Shown here: one piece after another, positions 25,179 through 34,956 of the stretch
Layout of the letters: every line of letters starts with the position of its first letter
Position numbering within the stretch: position 1 is the first letter of the stretch
Assembly: GCF_008329715.1 (NCBI RefSeq)
Contig: NZ_VTSR01000032.1
Location: 682,001 to 746,000 of the forward strand
DNA: 64,000 nt
DNA from: Gimesia chilikensis
GTDB taxonomy: Bacteria > Planctomycetota > Planctomycetia > Planctomycetales > Planctomycetaceae
Reading direction: 5' to 3'
Notes under the pieces: model-generated
Told to the model about the DNA's origin: nothing
Seen by the model: the letters and a program-made list of their open reading frames with translations, nothing else
Database searches by the model: none
Made by a program: the position numbers and the translations under genes

Positions 25179-28091
25179 ATGAAGCGACTTCCGATTTGCA
25201 GTTCTCCCACTGTGAAGTCTCATCTGATTCCCAAAGCTTTCTATCTGGCAGCTTGTGTCTACCTGAGCTATACAGCTTCCGTTGAAGCAAACGCTGCAAA
25301 TACAAAAAAAATCCCAGCGGAACAGGTTGAGTTTTTTGAGAAAGAAATCCGTCCTGTTCTGGTCAAGCGGTGCTATGCCTGTCACGGTTCCAAAAAACAG
25401 GAAGCCAGTTTGCGTCTGGACTCACATGCCTGGATGATGAAGGGGAGCGATACTGGTGCTGCGGTTGTTCCCGGGGATCCTCAGAAAAGTCGTCTGATTC
25501 AGGTGATTCAATATCATGACGATGACAGTCAGATGCCTCCCGAAGGAAAAATGCCTCCCCAGGAAATTGCAGCTCTGACCCGTTGGGTCAAAATGGGAAC
25601 CCCCTGGCCTTACTCGGAAAAAGATGCGAAAGCAGTTCCCAGCGATGGTGCCTATGATTATGAAGCCTTATCCAGCAGTCACTGGGCGTTTCAGCCTGTG
25701 TCAAAGCCGTCCGTACCACCGGTCAAAAATGAGCAACTGGCAGATTCACCGGTAGACCATTTTGTACTCTCCAGACTTGAAGAAAAAGGACTGTCACTCT
25801 CTCCGCCCGCCGATCAGCGAAAATTGATTCGACGTGCCTGTCTCGATCTCACAGGATTGCCTCCTTCGTATGAAGAAGTAGAAGCATTCGTCAATGATAA
25901 AGACCCACAGGCTTATGAAAAGCTGATTGATCGACTGCTGGCTTCTCCCGAGTATGGAGAACGCTGGGGCCGGCACTGGCTCGATGTGGCCCGCTATGCC
26001 GATACCAAAGGGTATGTCTTTACATCCGAGCGACGTTATCCTTACAGCTACACCTATCGCGATTATGTGATTCGGGCGTTTAATGAAGACCTTCCTTTTA
26101 ATCAGTTCATTCTCGAACAACTGGCTGCAGACCAGCTGGATCGCAAAGGTGATGATCGTTCTCTGGCGGCTCTAGGGTTCTTAACCGTTGGACGCCGTTA
26201 CCGAGGAAATATCCACGATATTACAGACGACCGGATCGATCTGGTTTCACGAGGACTGCTCGGACTGACGGCATCCTGTGCCCGCTGCCATGACCATAAA
26301 TTCGATCCTGTGCCGATTAAAGATTACTACTCGCTCTACAGCGTGTTTGTCAGCAGTTATGAGCCCGAAGAAAAAGATTTGCCTTTGATCGGCAAGCCTA
26401 AGTCAGAGAAGGCTTATGAGAAGTATCAGGAAGAGCGGGCCAAACGCCAGAAAAAAGTAGACGATTATGTACATGCGGAAGCGGACAAATTCCGCGCACA
26501 AGCCCGTCTGTCCGTCGGCGAGGTATTACAGGCGGTTGCAGAAAAACAGAACCTGGCCCAAGGGGATGAAAAACCTCAGTATGCTAAAGAAGCACCTCAT
26601 CGGCGGTATGTGGACCTATGGCGTGCTTTTCTGGCACGAAAATCCAAGGACTATCGTTCGGTATTTGCTCCCTGGTCGGAATTTGCTGGACTCAAAAAAC
26701 AGAAAGGTGATTTTGCCAGACAGTCAGCTGAAATCATTGAAAAACTATCGCAAGCGGAAGCTGAGACTGATCCGAATAAACGTATTAATCGCCTGGTGAT
26801 CCATGCTCTCAAAAACAACCCCCCGGAATCGATGTACGATGTCTGTCGGGTTTATGGAAGCGTTTTTAAGGAGGTTGAACAGGCCTGGTTGAAAACTGTT
26901 GCTGACGCTGCTAAAGCCAAAACTGCCGCTCCTGAGAAGCTGGACGATCCGGCCGCTGAAGAACTGCGACAGATTTTATATCACTCTGAGACCCCTACTG
27001 CCAGCAATGATGAAGTGGCTCTCAGCATGTTCAATCGGGCACAGCGAAATCGCATCCGTCAGCTCGAAAAAGAACTGGCTACATTGGATGTCACCTCTCC
27101 GGGAGCACCACCGCGGGCGATGGTAATGTACGATAAAGATCAGCCGGTCACCTCCTTCGTACATTTGCGTGGAAATCCGGGCCGACGTGGTGATAAGGTG
27201 CCACGACAGTTTTTCCGGATTCTGGCAGGCGAGGATCGGCAGCCGTTTGCGAAAGGCAGTGGTCGACTGGAACTGGCTCAGGCAATCGCCTCGGCTGATA
27301 ACCCTCTCACAGCGCGGGTCTTCGTGAACCGGGTCTGGATGCATCACTTCGGGGAAGGACTGGTTCGTACTCCCAGCGATTTTGGCGTCCGCAGTGATCC
27401 TCCAACACACCCGAAGCTGTTAGATTATCTGGCGTCCCGCTTCATGGATGAGGGCTGGTCCGTGAAAAAACTCCATAAACTGATCATGTTGTCTGCGACT
27501 TATAAGCAGGGAGCACAGGATAATCCAGAGGCTGTTCTGGTTGATGCCGACAACCGTCTGTTATGGAAACATGTTCCTCGACGACTGAGTTTTGAAGCAA
27601 TGCGTGACTCCATCCTGTTTGTCTCCGGGCAACTGTCGGATGATCGAGGGGGGCGGAGTTTCCAGATCGATCAGATACCGACGGAACCCCGACGAACGGT
27701 TTACAGTTTTATCGACCGAAATAATCTGCCCAACGTATTTCGGACGTTTGATTTTGCCAATGTAGAATCCAGTACCGCAGAACGGCCTTACACGACAGTA
27801 CCACAGCAGGCATTGTTTGCGATGAACAGTCCGCTCTTACTGGAACAGTCGGCTTTACTGGTGAAAGATCTCGACCTGGAAAAGGTTGCTGCCGAGAAAG
27901 GCATTGAGGCAGCGATTACACAGCTCTACCAGCGGGTGCTGGCACGAAAGCCTGCCCAGGAAGAAATTGAATTAGGGCGACAGTTTCTGGAACACCACCG
28001 GGATCAGGTTAAAACTCCTGCCCGAATGAGTGGCTGGGAAAAATATGCCCAGGTGCTTTGCACTTCAAATGAATTCATGTTTGTAGACTAA
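25179..28091 (+). CDS. DUF1549/DUF1553 protein with PVC-type heme c domain
   Basis: This planctomycete-specific secreted protein is 970 aa from the ATG at 25179 (the TTG at 25065 extends it by 38 residues, but the signal peptide fits the later start). A heme motif RCYACH, with C65, C68 and H69, opens a PSCyt1-type cytochrome domain that continues to about residue 140 (HDDDSQMPPEGKMPP). A DUF1549 domain at about 175-375 begins HFVLSRLEEKGLSLSPPAD, and a DUF1553 domain lies at about 650-930 with SADNPLTARVFVNRVWMHHFG. A coiled, charged linker lies between. The function is not known; the family always sits beside DUF1501 genes, as here (43-bp gap), and is believed to act in the cell envelope. 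The pair is probably one operon. Confidence 0.93.
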   Translation: MKRLPICSSPTVKSHLIPKAFYLAACVYLSYTASVEANAANTKKIPAEQVEFFEKEIRPVLVKRCYACHGSKKQEASLRLDSHAWMMKGSDTGAAVVPGDPQKSRLIQVIQYHDDDSQMPPEGKMPPQEIAALTRWVKMGTPWPYSEKDAKAVPSDGAYDYEALSSSHWAFQPVSKPSVPPVKNEQLADSPVDHFVLSRLEEKGLSLSPPADQRKLIRRACLDLTGLPPSYEEVEAFVNDKDPQAYEKLIDRLLASPEYGERWGRHWLDVARYADTKGYVFTSERRYPYSYTYRDYVIRAFNEDLPFNQFILEQLAADQLDRKGDDRSLAALGFLTVGRRYRGNIHDITDDRIDLVSRGLLGLTASCARCHDHKFDPVPIKDYYSLYSVFVSSYEPEEKDLPLIGKPKSEKAYEKYQEERAKRQKKVDDYVHAEADKFRAQARLSVGEVLQAVAEKQNLAQGDEKPQYAKEAPHRRYVDLWRAFLARKSKDYRSVFAPWSEFAGLKKQKGDFARQSAEIIEKLSQAEAETDPNKRINRLVIHALKNNPPESMYDVCRVYGSVFKEVEQAWLKTVADAAKAKTAAPEKLDDPAAEELRQILYHSETPTASNDEVALSMFNRAQRNRIRQLEKELATLDVTSPGAPPRAMVMYDKDQPVTSFVHLRGNPGRRGDKVPRQFFRILAGEDRQPFAKGSGRLELAQAIASADNPLTARVFVNRVWMHHFGEGLVRTPSDFGVRSDPPTHPKLLDYLASRFMDEGWSVKKLHKLIMLSATYKQGAQDNPEAVLVDADNRLLWKHVPRRLSFEAMRDSILFVSGQLSDDRGGRSFQIDQIPTEPRRTVYSFIDRNNLPNVFRTFDFANVESSTAERPYTTVPQQALFAMNSPLLLEQSALLVKDLDLEKVAAEKGIEAAITQLYQRVLARKPAQEEIELGRQFLEHHRDQVKTPARMSGWEKYAQVLCTSNEFMFVD

Positions 28092-28134
28092 GTCTTTCTT
28101 CAAAAGATTCGAATAGAATTGGGAGCCTGAACTC

Positions 28135-29598
28135 ATGGCTGATACTATCCCACATTTCAATATTGATCCGATTTTAACGCGGCGACAGATGTTGCAGCGG
28201 TGCGGTACCGGTCTGGGCTCGCTCGGACTCGCCTCACTGATGGCTTCTGAAGGAATGTTGAATTCTGCTGAGGGAGCTTCTGGGGTCAATACAGAATCGC
28301 CAATGGCACCGAAAACCTCTCATTTTCCGGGTAAAGCCAAGCACGTCATTCATATATTCCTGAATGGTGGGGCCTCTCAAGTCGATACATTCGACCCCAA
28401 GCCTGCGCTGGCGAAGTACACTGGTAAGATGCTGCCGACGGAAAACCTGCGGACAGAACGGAAAACCGGGGCCGCCCTGCCCTCACCGTTTAAATTTAAA
28501 AAGTACGGCGAGAGTGGTCTCGAAGTCAGCGAGCTGTTCTCTGAACTGGGAGACTGTGTCGACGATATCGCTTTCGTGCGGTCGATGTATACCAACGTGC
28601 CGAACCATGAGCCTTCTTTGATGATGATGAATTGTGGCGACCTGATTCAGCCACGCCCGAGTATGGGAGCCTGGGTGACTTATGGTTTGGGGACCGAAAA
28701 CCAGAATCTCCCCGGTTTCGTAGTGATGTGCCCAGGTGGATATCCGATTACGGAGTCTGCTAACTGGCGTTCTGCTTTTCTGCCGGGTGCCTATCAGGGA
28801 ACGCACATCGATACCAAACATACTGATATTGAGAAACTGATCAGCAATATCAGAAATAAGAAGCAGTCCCTGCCTGAGCAGCGTCGACAGCTTGACCTGT
28901 TGCAGGCTTTGAACCGTCGTCACCAGGAAGCACGGGCCCAGGAGTCTGCCCTGGAGTCCCGGATTCAGTCATTTGAGCTGGCTTATCGTATGCAGATGCA
29001 GGCATCAGATGTATTTGACGTCAGCCAGGAGCCACAGCACATCCACGAGATGTACGGTTCTGGAGTGCATGCCCGTCAGATGATGATTGCACGCCGATTG
29101 GTGGAACGTGGTGTCCGCTACGTGCAACTCTGGCATGGTGCCGGTCAGCCCTGGGACAACCATGATGAAATTGAGAAGAATCATCGACGTCTGGCTGGTG
29201 AGTGTTCTCAGGGAATTGCAGCATTACTCAAAGACCTGAAACAGCGTGGATTATTGCAGGATACGATCGTTGTTTGTGGTGGCGAATTTGGACGGACCCC
29301 GGTTGTTGAGCTCCCTACACCCGGAGCTAATGCTGGCAAAATGAATGGTCGTGACCACAACAACCATGGATTCACCGTCTGGCTGGCTGGAGGTGGAGTG
29401 AAAGGTGGGCAAGCCTACGGGGCAACCGATGAATTCGGATTTGCTGCTGTTGAAAATAAGGTGCATGTGCATGACCTGCATGCGACACTCTTGAAGCTGC
29501 TCGGATTTGATCATGAACGCCTGACCTACCGCTTTGCAGGTCGCGACTTCAGGTTGACTGATGTTCACGGCCGTGTTGTGGATGAACTGATTGCCTGA
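28135..29598 (+). CDS. DUF1501 secreted protein
   Basis: This 487-aa protein is the regular partner of DUF1549/DUF1553 proteins in planctomycetes. A twin-arginine-like signal covers about residues 16-45: R16-R17 is followed by a hydrophobic run GLGSLGLASLMA. Family blocks include KAKHVIHIFLNGGASQVDTFDPK (about 72-92), NHEPSLMMMNCG, VVCGGEFGRTPV and GRDHNNHGFTVWLAGGGVKGG near the end. The fold is of the alkaline phosphatase/sulfatase type, although the classic sulfatase Cys/Ser is missing. The role is unknown. The start ATG at 28135 has GGGAG upstream and follows the DUF1553 gene by 43 bp. Export by Tat would place it in the same compartment as its partner. Confidence 0.94.
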   Translation: MADTIPHFNIDPILTRRQMLQRCGTGLGSLGLASLMASEGMLNSAEGASGVNTESPMAPKTSHFPGKAKHVIHIFLNGGASQVDTFDPKPALAKYTGKMLPTENLRTERKTGAALPSPFKFKKYGESGLEVSELFSELGDCVDDIAFVRSMYTNVPNHEPSLMMMNCGDLIQPRPSMGAWVTYGLGTENQNLPGFVVMCPGGYPITESANWRSAFLPGAYQGTHIDTKHTDIEKLISNIRNKKQSLPEQRRQLDLLQALNRRHQEARAQESALESRIQSFELAYRMQMQASDVFDVSQEPQHIHEMYGSGVHARQMMIARRLVERGVRYVQLWHGAGQPWDNHDEIEKNHRRLAGECSQGIAALLKDLKQRGLLQDTIVVCGGEFGRTPVVELPTPGANAGKMNGRDHNNHGFTVWLAGGGVKGGQAYGATDEFGFAAVENKVHVHDLHATLLKLLGFDHERLTYRFAGRDFRLTDVHGRVVDELIA

Positions 29599-29812
29599 AT
29601 CTGATTTCGAATTAACCACCGCAAAGGCCTGCTAAATCGTTTCTACCAGATTAGTGGACAAAGAAATCCCCTGCTTTCGTTGAATCTGTCGGTTGCGTGC
29701 TTGACCTGTTCCCTAAAAAAAGGAAGTATTGTTCTGGTATCAGGAAACTTAAGAAAGGATTCAGGAGCATTACTTTAGGGAAATATTCTGTGAGGCGGAA
29801 GAGGGGAATTGC

Positions 29813-30544
29813 GTGGCAGGTGATAATGAGCGCATCAAACTGACTCTGGAGTTACTGGGGACAGGACTCTATCCCGTCATTGAGCAGGAAATGAAATCGG
29901 TTTACCAGGACACCTGGATTGACCGTGCCAAAGAGAGTTTCCGTAACTCTCCCCTGACTTCACAGCCTGAAGGTGACGCAATCCGCTGGGACGCGCACTC
30001 AACACTTCTGATTTTGTGGGATCACTGGAACAGCGTCTTTCGTAACCGTTTCACTCCTCTGGAACGCAGCTTTGTGGGCGAACTGAGAGAGTATCGAAAC
30101 CGCTGGGCTCATCAGAGCCAGATTAACACTGACGATACACTCCGTATTCTGGATACCGCTGCCCGTTTGCTGTCCGCCGCTGGTGCGAGGAAAGAAGCAC
30201 AGCAACTCCAGAAAGAACGTGATCAATTGCTGTATCAGATCCTGCAGTACCAGGAGCAGGTAATTGTCGATTCCCCGGATAACCGCAGGGAGCGTCTGCG
30301 TGATGCGATCGTCTTTCTTGTCTGCGGAATCGTGATCGATCTGGGAATCTTCTTTTCTTACGGCACTGGTGGTTTGGCAATTCTGTTTGCTATCTTCGTC
30401 ACAGCCGTATTCGTGTTTCTGGCTTACCAGCGCTGGGTAACACCTGATAAGCCATCCTACGGTGCACACGAATGCACGAATTGTGGGAAAATTATCTACG
30501 GAGAGTCCTGCCCATATTGCAGTGAAACGACGGTGAATACATAA
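29813..30544 (+). CDS. Membrane protein with Swt1-like HEPN domain and zinc ribbon
   Basis: This 243-aa protein starts with GTG and a strong AGAGGGGA site upstream. The N-terminal part (about 1-125) has the Swt1/HEPN-like helical layout, with the nuclease signature R95-N-R-W-A-H100 (R-x4-H). A short coiled coil at about 125-160 follows, then two membrane segments (about 165-182 and 186-205). A C-terminal zinc ribbon has C221-x2-C224 and C233-x2-C236. HEPN domains with this motif are often RNases in toxin, defence or stress systems, but no antitoxin or nucleotidyltransferase gene lies beside it. It could be a membrane-tethered RNA cutter or a sensor; this is inference. The domain layout is clear; function is not. 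It stands alone between the DUF1501 and cupin genes. Confidence 0.7.
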   Translation: MAGDNERIKLTLELLGTGLYPVIEQEMKSVYQDTWIDRAKESFRNSPLTSQPEGDAIRWDAHSTLLILWDHWNSVFRNRFTPLERSFVGELREYRNRWAHQSQINTDDTLRILDTAARLLSAAGARKEAQQLQKERDQLLYQILQYQEQVIVDSPDNRRERLRDAIVFLVCGIVIDLGIFFSYGTGGLAILFAIFVTAVFVFLAYQRWVTPDKPSYGAHECTNCGKIIYGESCPYCSETTVNT

Positions 30545-30592
30545 AGAACCGTCGCCTCTTTTTAACTGCTGATCGTATTTTAAGAAAGTGGT

Positions 30593-30955
30593 TCAATCGA
30601 GCCATTCATCAGCAGGGTCGAACTTCGGAAAAACGATGTTGATAATTTTCATGGTGCCGATAGCGCGATGACGGACCCCGGGAGGTATTACGATAGACAT
30701 TCCGGCGTGTACAGGGATGATTTCGTCATCGAGTTGCATTTGAGCATCTTCACCACACTCCAGGAAGTAGTACGTCTCTGTCAGTTTGCGATGATAGTGC
30801 AGCTCAGCTGTTTCTGAGATCTCGGTAACGTGCAGGGTTCCGGGAAACTCATCCACATCAGCAAATGCACGGCGGGCAGTTCCACAAGGGCAAGCGGTCC
30901 CTTCGATCTGAGCGAAGTCAGCAACGTGATATTTTTTTTGAGTCGATTCCTGCAT
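30593..30955 (-). CDS. Small cupin-domain protein
   Basis: This 120-aa single-domain cupin has metal-binding residues H53, H55 and E60 (HYHRKLTE) and H96 (PPGVRHR), the normal cupin set, so a mononuclear metal site is likely. The N-terminal region carries a CPC motif (C22, C24). The size matches mannose-6-phosphate isomerase-like or dioxygenase-like small cupins, whose substrates cannot be guessed from sequence. The start ATG is preceded by AAAGGG about nine bases upstream. It lies on the minus strand next to the LOR/SDH gene (93-bp gap), and the HEPN gene converges on it with 48 bp between the stops. Confidence 0.85.
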   Translation of the reverse strand: MQESTQKKYHVADFAQIEGTACPCGTARRAFADVDEFPGTLHVTEISETAELHYHRKLTETYYFLECGEDAQMQLDDEIIPVHAGMSIVIPPGVRHRAIGTMKIINIVFPKFDPADEWLD

Positions 30956-31048
30956 GGGGAATGCCCTTTCGAGGGAAACAGGCTGATTTAAAGATAGCTA
31001 ATGGCTAATTACTTTCAGTATAACAAGGCGATCCAGCTAGCAAAATCC

Positions 31049-32323
31049 TTACGATGATTTATTGATTTCATCGAGCAGCACTCTGAGAAAAGGTTCCACA
31101 TCAGTAACCAGCCCGACTGTCTGAAACGTGCCGCGATCTGCCAGTTTAGTGACAGTAGCCGGGTTAATATCCACACAGACCACTCTGACACTGGCCGGTA
31201 ACAGATTCCCGACAGCGATCGAATGCAGAGTGGTAGCGATCATCAGACAGAAAGAGACTCCCTCTACCATTTCACGCATTTTTCGCTGCGCATCGACCGT
31301 ATCTGTGATGACATCCGGCAAGGGGCCATCATCACGAATACTTCCCGCCAGCAGGAAGGGGACCTGATTCTTCACGCATTCATACATGATCCCTGATGTT
31401 AAGACCCCCTGCTCAACTGCATTTTGAATACTACCCAGACGACGAATCCGGTTGATTGATCGTAAATGGTGTTCGTGACCTTCTTCACTGGATCCACCAT
31501 GTTCCATTGAGATTCCCAGGCTGGTCCCGTAAAACGATTCTTCGATGTCGTGGGTGGCCAGAGCGTTCCCGGCGAACAGCAGATTGACATACCCTTCCCT
31601 GATTAACTCGCTGAAATAAGCTCTACTCCCGGTATGTACTACCGCAGGACCGGCGACCACCAGTATCTTTCCGGCCCCCTGTTTCGCGCGTCGCATCTCG
31701 GCGGCGATTTCACGGACGGTAACGCCCTTGGGTTTCTCACTTGAAACTGTACTGTTCATGAATGAAAAACCGGCAACCTCCGGTGCACCTCGATCTATGG
31801 GAAAGACACGAGTGCCCCGGGTACCCAGTACGACCAGTTCACCCTCCTGAACATCAGCCATCGGCAGGCAGTGAGCTGATTTATGATCTTTACTCACCAC
31901 GATGCCGCAATCCATTTCCTGTAGCGATACCGGAATCCAGTTTCCATCTACACGGATCTCGGTTTTCTGATTGGTTGTGCAATAGAACCCTTCCGGGAAT
32001 GCACCACCCATGTCAGCCTGTGCCAGAAGACAGTCATGCTGTTCCAAGGGAACGGCCCCATGCTGGGCAATCTGAGTCAGGATTGTCTGCAGCGTTTCTT
32101 CATTGGGGGCCGTGACTTTGATCTGGGCTCGACTGCTGTCAGACCGGGAATGACCAATTGAAATCTCATCAATCGAGAAATCACCACCTAAAACCGTAAT
32201 TTCATCCAGAATCTTGGGCAGGAGCAGACTGTCGATGATATGGCCCTGTAATTCGATTTCTTCGCTGACACTGAGTGAACTCTGCTTTTGGAGATCGGAT
32301 GGTTTATCGGTTGTATCACCCAT
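31049..32323 (-). CDS. LOR/SDH-domain enzyme (TIGR00300; ornithine cyclodeaminase-like)
   Basis: This 424-aa protein has an N-terminal LOR/SDH-specific domain (about 15-115, IELQGHIIDSLLLPKILDEI) and a C-terminal NAD-binding part (about 205-420) with KILVVAGPAVVHTGSR and HDIEESFYGTSLGISMEHG. The arrangement matches the TIGR00300 family, shared by archaea and planctomycetes and related to the C-terminal part of cyanobacterial ArgZ/AgrE. An archaeal member has been described as a new type of ornithine cyclodeaminase (ornithine to proline), so arginine/proline catabolism is likely but not proven here. An 8-bp inverted repeat lies upstream at 32342-32375. Confidence 0.85.
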   Translation of the reverse strand: MGDTTDKPSDLQKQSSLSVSEEIELQGHIIDSLLLPKILDEITVLGGDFSIDEISIGHSRSDSSRAQIKVTAPNEETLQTILTQIAQHGAVPLEQHDCLLAQADMGGAFPEGFYCTTNQKTEIRVDGNWIPVSLQEMDCGIVVSKDHKSAHCLPMADVQEGELVVLGTRGTRVFPIDRGAPEVAGFSFMNSTVSSEKPKGVTVREIAAEMRRAKQGAGKILVVAGPAVVHTGSRAYFSELIREGYVNLLFAGNALATHDIEESFYGTSLGISMEHGGSSEEGHEHHLRSINRIRRLGSIQNAVEQGVLTSGIMYECVKNQVPFLLAGSIRDDGPLPDVITDTVDAQRKMREMVEGVSFCLMIATTLHSIAVGNLLPASVRVVCVDINPATVTKLADRGTFQTVGLVTDVEPFLRVLLDEINKSS

Positions 32324-32859
32324 AACTGGCTCACCTTTCTAAATCAGTCATTTTGACAGGCGAAAAGGACTGATTGATACTGGATTTGGAGAGATCTCTT
32401 TTCATAATTCTACGTAATTCAGCTAAAAATCATACACCCAAAATTTGTTTGAACTCCTGACTATCAAATTATTTGCTGTCTTTTTAAGATTTTGCAGGCA
32501 GATGGGAATTTTTCGCGACAGACACGATATGAGCGGGAAATTCGATTTTCAGGTGCTGGCTGCTGAGTTCACTGAGATCAGGATAACAGCATTCGATTGA
32601 CTTTGCCTGAATTCAATCTCATTAGAGAATCTCTGTCACGTCGAGGGGCTGATTGCCTGATCTGTCAGCGTCATCCTGGTAAATGTATTTAAGAATTATC
32701 GGCCAGCTTGATTGAATGTAGCTCACTGATTCAGGGTATCGATGGCGACAGGCTCATACAGTCTTGATTCTATACATATTTAATGAATATCATATCTGTT
32801 TCTGCACTTGGATCTCTGGGTAGAAGATTCTGAATTTCTGATCAGGTTCTATCTGGAGA
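32324..32859. other. AT-rich intergenic region
   Basis: A gap of about 535 bp lies between divergent genes and probably holds promoters for both. Apart from the inverted repeat at 32342-32375 I see no structured element or coding frame. Confidence 0.4.
32342..32375. promoter_or_regulatory. 8-bp inverted repeat upstream of LOR/SDH gene
   Basis: AATCAGTC (32342-32349) and GACTGATT (32368-32375) pair perfectly across 18 bases, close to the start of the LOR/SDH gene at 32323 (minus strand). It could be an operator or leader hairpin. The rest of the gap to 32859 is AT-rich, with no recognisable gene or RNA. Confidence 0.3.
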
Positions 32860-33891
32860 ATGTATTCTGTTTCAACCTGTTTCCCAAATTGTAATGTTCC
32901 TGGTATGGTCAGAATTGGAATAATAGGGCTCGGCCCATATTGGGAGCAGCGCTATGAACCCGTCCTGCGGATGATGGATCAAAGAATCCAGATCAAAGCC
33001 GTCTATGATCCGGTGCGCAGTCGAGCGGAACAGGTTTCATCTCAATGGAATGCAGCGGTCGCCTCAGGGATTGAGGCATTGACCACCCGGTATCCCGTTG
33101 ACGCTTTCCTGCTGTTAAATTCAGAATGGATGAATCACTATCCATTGAAGGTGCTGAGTCAGCAGCATCGCCCCGTGTATATTGCCGGCAGTCTGGGAGA
33201 AGATCTGAATCTCCTGGGGGAAATTCATGAGCGGGCAACCGATCAGCTGGTGACATTAATGCCGGAATTCAGCCGTCGTTATTCCCAGGCCACCAGTCGT
33301 TTTTTTGAACTGGTTGTCACCCGGCTTGGTAAGCCGGTTTCGATCCATCTGCAAACCTGTCGGCCTGCAGCTGATCAACAGGTGGAGATTCCGGGGCAGA
33401 AAAATGAAACTGATTTTCTGGTCGGATTAATCGACTGGTGTTGTTACGTCATGCGCACCAAGCCGGTTAAAGTCCATTCCAGTTTCCATTCAGACTCGAG
33501 TATTCAGTCAGAAGATCACTGGAGAATTAAAATCGAATTTCTACCGGATCCGGTCACTGCTGCCGAGCGTTTTGCACTGATTGATATTAAACAACATCAG
33601 CAGTCAACCGATTCACTTTATCCCCGACATCAGGTTCATTGCCGGAACGGTCACGCAGAATTTCATTCACCGGATGAGATCCATTGGGAAAATGACACAG
33701 AAACGATGACGGAATCACTAAAAAGTGACCGTCAGGAACTGGAAGTCATGCTGGATCACTTTTGTCGCAGAGCTGTGGGCGGGATTATTCCTGTGGCAAA
33801 TATCAGAGATGTCTGTCAGGCAATCCGGCTGGTTCAACTGGCCCGCTGCAGTCTGGAATCAGGGACGCCTCAATTATATCAGGTCGATTAA
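32860..33891 (+). CDS. Gfo/Idh/MocA-like protein lacking the catalytic lysine motif
   Basis: This 343-aa protein opens with a Rossmann signature VRIGIIGLGPYW (about 17-28), followed by strands like those of sugar oxidoreductases (IQIKAVYDPVRSRAEQVSSQW). In the place of the usual EKP motif with its catalytic lysine it has IAGSLGED (about 108-115), and the typical Tyr/His of the second domain is not evident. It may therefore bind a dinucleotide without classical oxidoreductase activity. The start at 32860 has GGAG only two bases upstream; an internal ATG at 32905, beginning MVRIGIIG, would give the family's usual start. There is no signal peptide. It converges on xerC with a gap of 48 bp. The family is likely, the activity is doubtful. 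Confidence 0.75.
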   Translation: MYSVSTCFPNCNVPGMVRIGIIGLGPYWEQRYEPVLRMMDQRIQIKAVYDPVRSRAEQVSSQWNAAVASGIEALTTRYPVDAFLLLNSEWMNHYPLKVLSQQHRPVYIAGSLGEDLNLLGEIHERATDQLVTLMPEFSRRYSQATSRFFELVVTRLGKPVSIHLQTCRPAADQQVEIPGQKNETDFLVGLIDWCCYVMRTKPVKVHSSFHSDSSIQSEDHWRIKIEFLPDPVTAAERFALIDIKQHQQSTDSLYPRHQVHCRNGHAEFHSPDEIHWENDTETMTESLKSDRQELEVMLDHFCRRAVGGIIPVANIRDVCQAIRLVQLARCSLESGTPQLYQVD

Positions 33892-33939
33892 ACTGCAGCC
33901 CGATTCTTTGGATCCGAACAGCAGTCTAGATAGTGCCGC

Positions 33940-34887
33940 TCAGCGTTTCTTATATTGCTTTTGAGCATGCGGGTGGGCTTTTTCATAGGTCTCTCGCAGG
34001 CGGGCAGTGCTGACGTGGGTGTAGATCTGTGTGGTTGTCAGACTTTTGTGCCCCAGCATTTCCTGAACACTTCTCAAATCGGCACCGCCATCCAGTAGAT
34101 GTGTAGCGAAGCTGTGCCGCAGTGTATGTGGGCTGGTCTTTTTATCCAGGCCTGTCTGCAGCAGGTATTTCTCCAGCATCCGGCCGACGCTACGAGATGT
34201 CAGTCGCGTTTTTAGCCGGTTCAGAAAAAGAGCATCTGCATCAGGATGAAATTCTGGCTTACCCTCACGTTCTGCTGTCCAGCGCTGGAGTGCTTTGGCG
34301 GCATAACTGCCGATGGGAGCAATACGTTCCTTGCGGCCTTTTCCAAGCACTCGAATGATATTTGCATCCTGATCCCAGTCGCTTACATTGAGTGCCACGA
34401 GTTCGGAAACACGTAGCCCTGCTGAATACAGCGTTTCCAGAATGGCTCTGTCTCTTAAGCCCATTTTCTGATTGGCAGGTGGCGCTTCCAGGAGCGCACC
34501 AATCTGATCTGTTGTTAAAAAATGAGGCAGTTTTCTTCCGGTCCGCGGAGTTCGTAGCGGCTTGGCCGGATTCGTTTGAGTGAATCCTTCGCGGCAACAG
34601 TAACGAAAAAAACTCCGCAGGCACGCCAGGCGTCTGGCAATCGTAGTCTTTTCGTACTGACACTCATGTAAGTACGCGACGTAACGTCGTAATTCGCTGA
34701 TTCCGATCTGATCGGGCGACAGGAGCGTCTCTTCGTACTCGGTCAGATATTCCAGCAGGCTTCCCAAGTCTTCTGAATACGATTTCAAGGTCAGTTCAGA
34801 TGCATTTCGTTCGATATCGAGGTACCTGAGGAAACTGTCAATCGCATCGTGCAGTTCAACTGGCCTGACATGCTCAGAGGATATCAT
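33940..34887 (-). CDS. xerC: Tyrosine recombinase XerC
   Basis: This 315-aa site-specific recombinase resolves chromosome dimers at dif, normally with XerD. A SAM-like N-terminal domain covers about residues 12-103. The catalytic domain has R159 (SAGLRVSEL), K183, H254 and R257 ([11 protein letters not shown]), H280 (LGHKS) and the nucleophile Y289 (TTQIYTH). This is the complete RKHRH-Y set. Length and lack of integrase-type arm-binding domains favour XerC/XerD over a phage integrase. No att sites or phage genes are nearby. It lies downstream of a small hypothetical gene (69-bp gap). Confidence 0.92.
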   Translation of the reverse strand: MISSEHVRPVELHDAIDSFLRYLDIERNASELTLKSYSEDLGSLLEYLTEYEETLLSPDQIGISELRRYVAYLHECQYEKTTIARRLACLRSFFRYCCREGFTQTNPAKPLRTPRTGRKLPHFLTTDQIGALLEAPPANQKMGLRDRAILETLYSAGLRVSELVALNVSDWDQDANIIRVLGKGRKERIAPIGSYAAKALQRWTAEREGKPEFHPDADALFLNRLKTRLTSRSVGRMLEKYLLQTGLDKKTSPHTLRHSFATHLLDGGADLRSVQEMLGHKSLTTTQIYTHVSTARLRETYEKAHPHAQKQYKKR

Positions 34888-34956
34888 GTGAATGCTGGTC
34901 TGGCTGAATGAATGAGTGGATTTCAGAGTCTGAGAGAAATGCTGTCAGCATCGTTC

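Noticed and set aside
33940-34887. XerC as a sign of an integrated element
   Set aside because: No att-like repeats, phage genes or tRNA lie nearby, and the protein has the size and domains of a housekeeping Xer recombinase.
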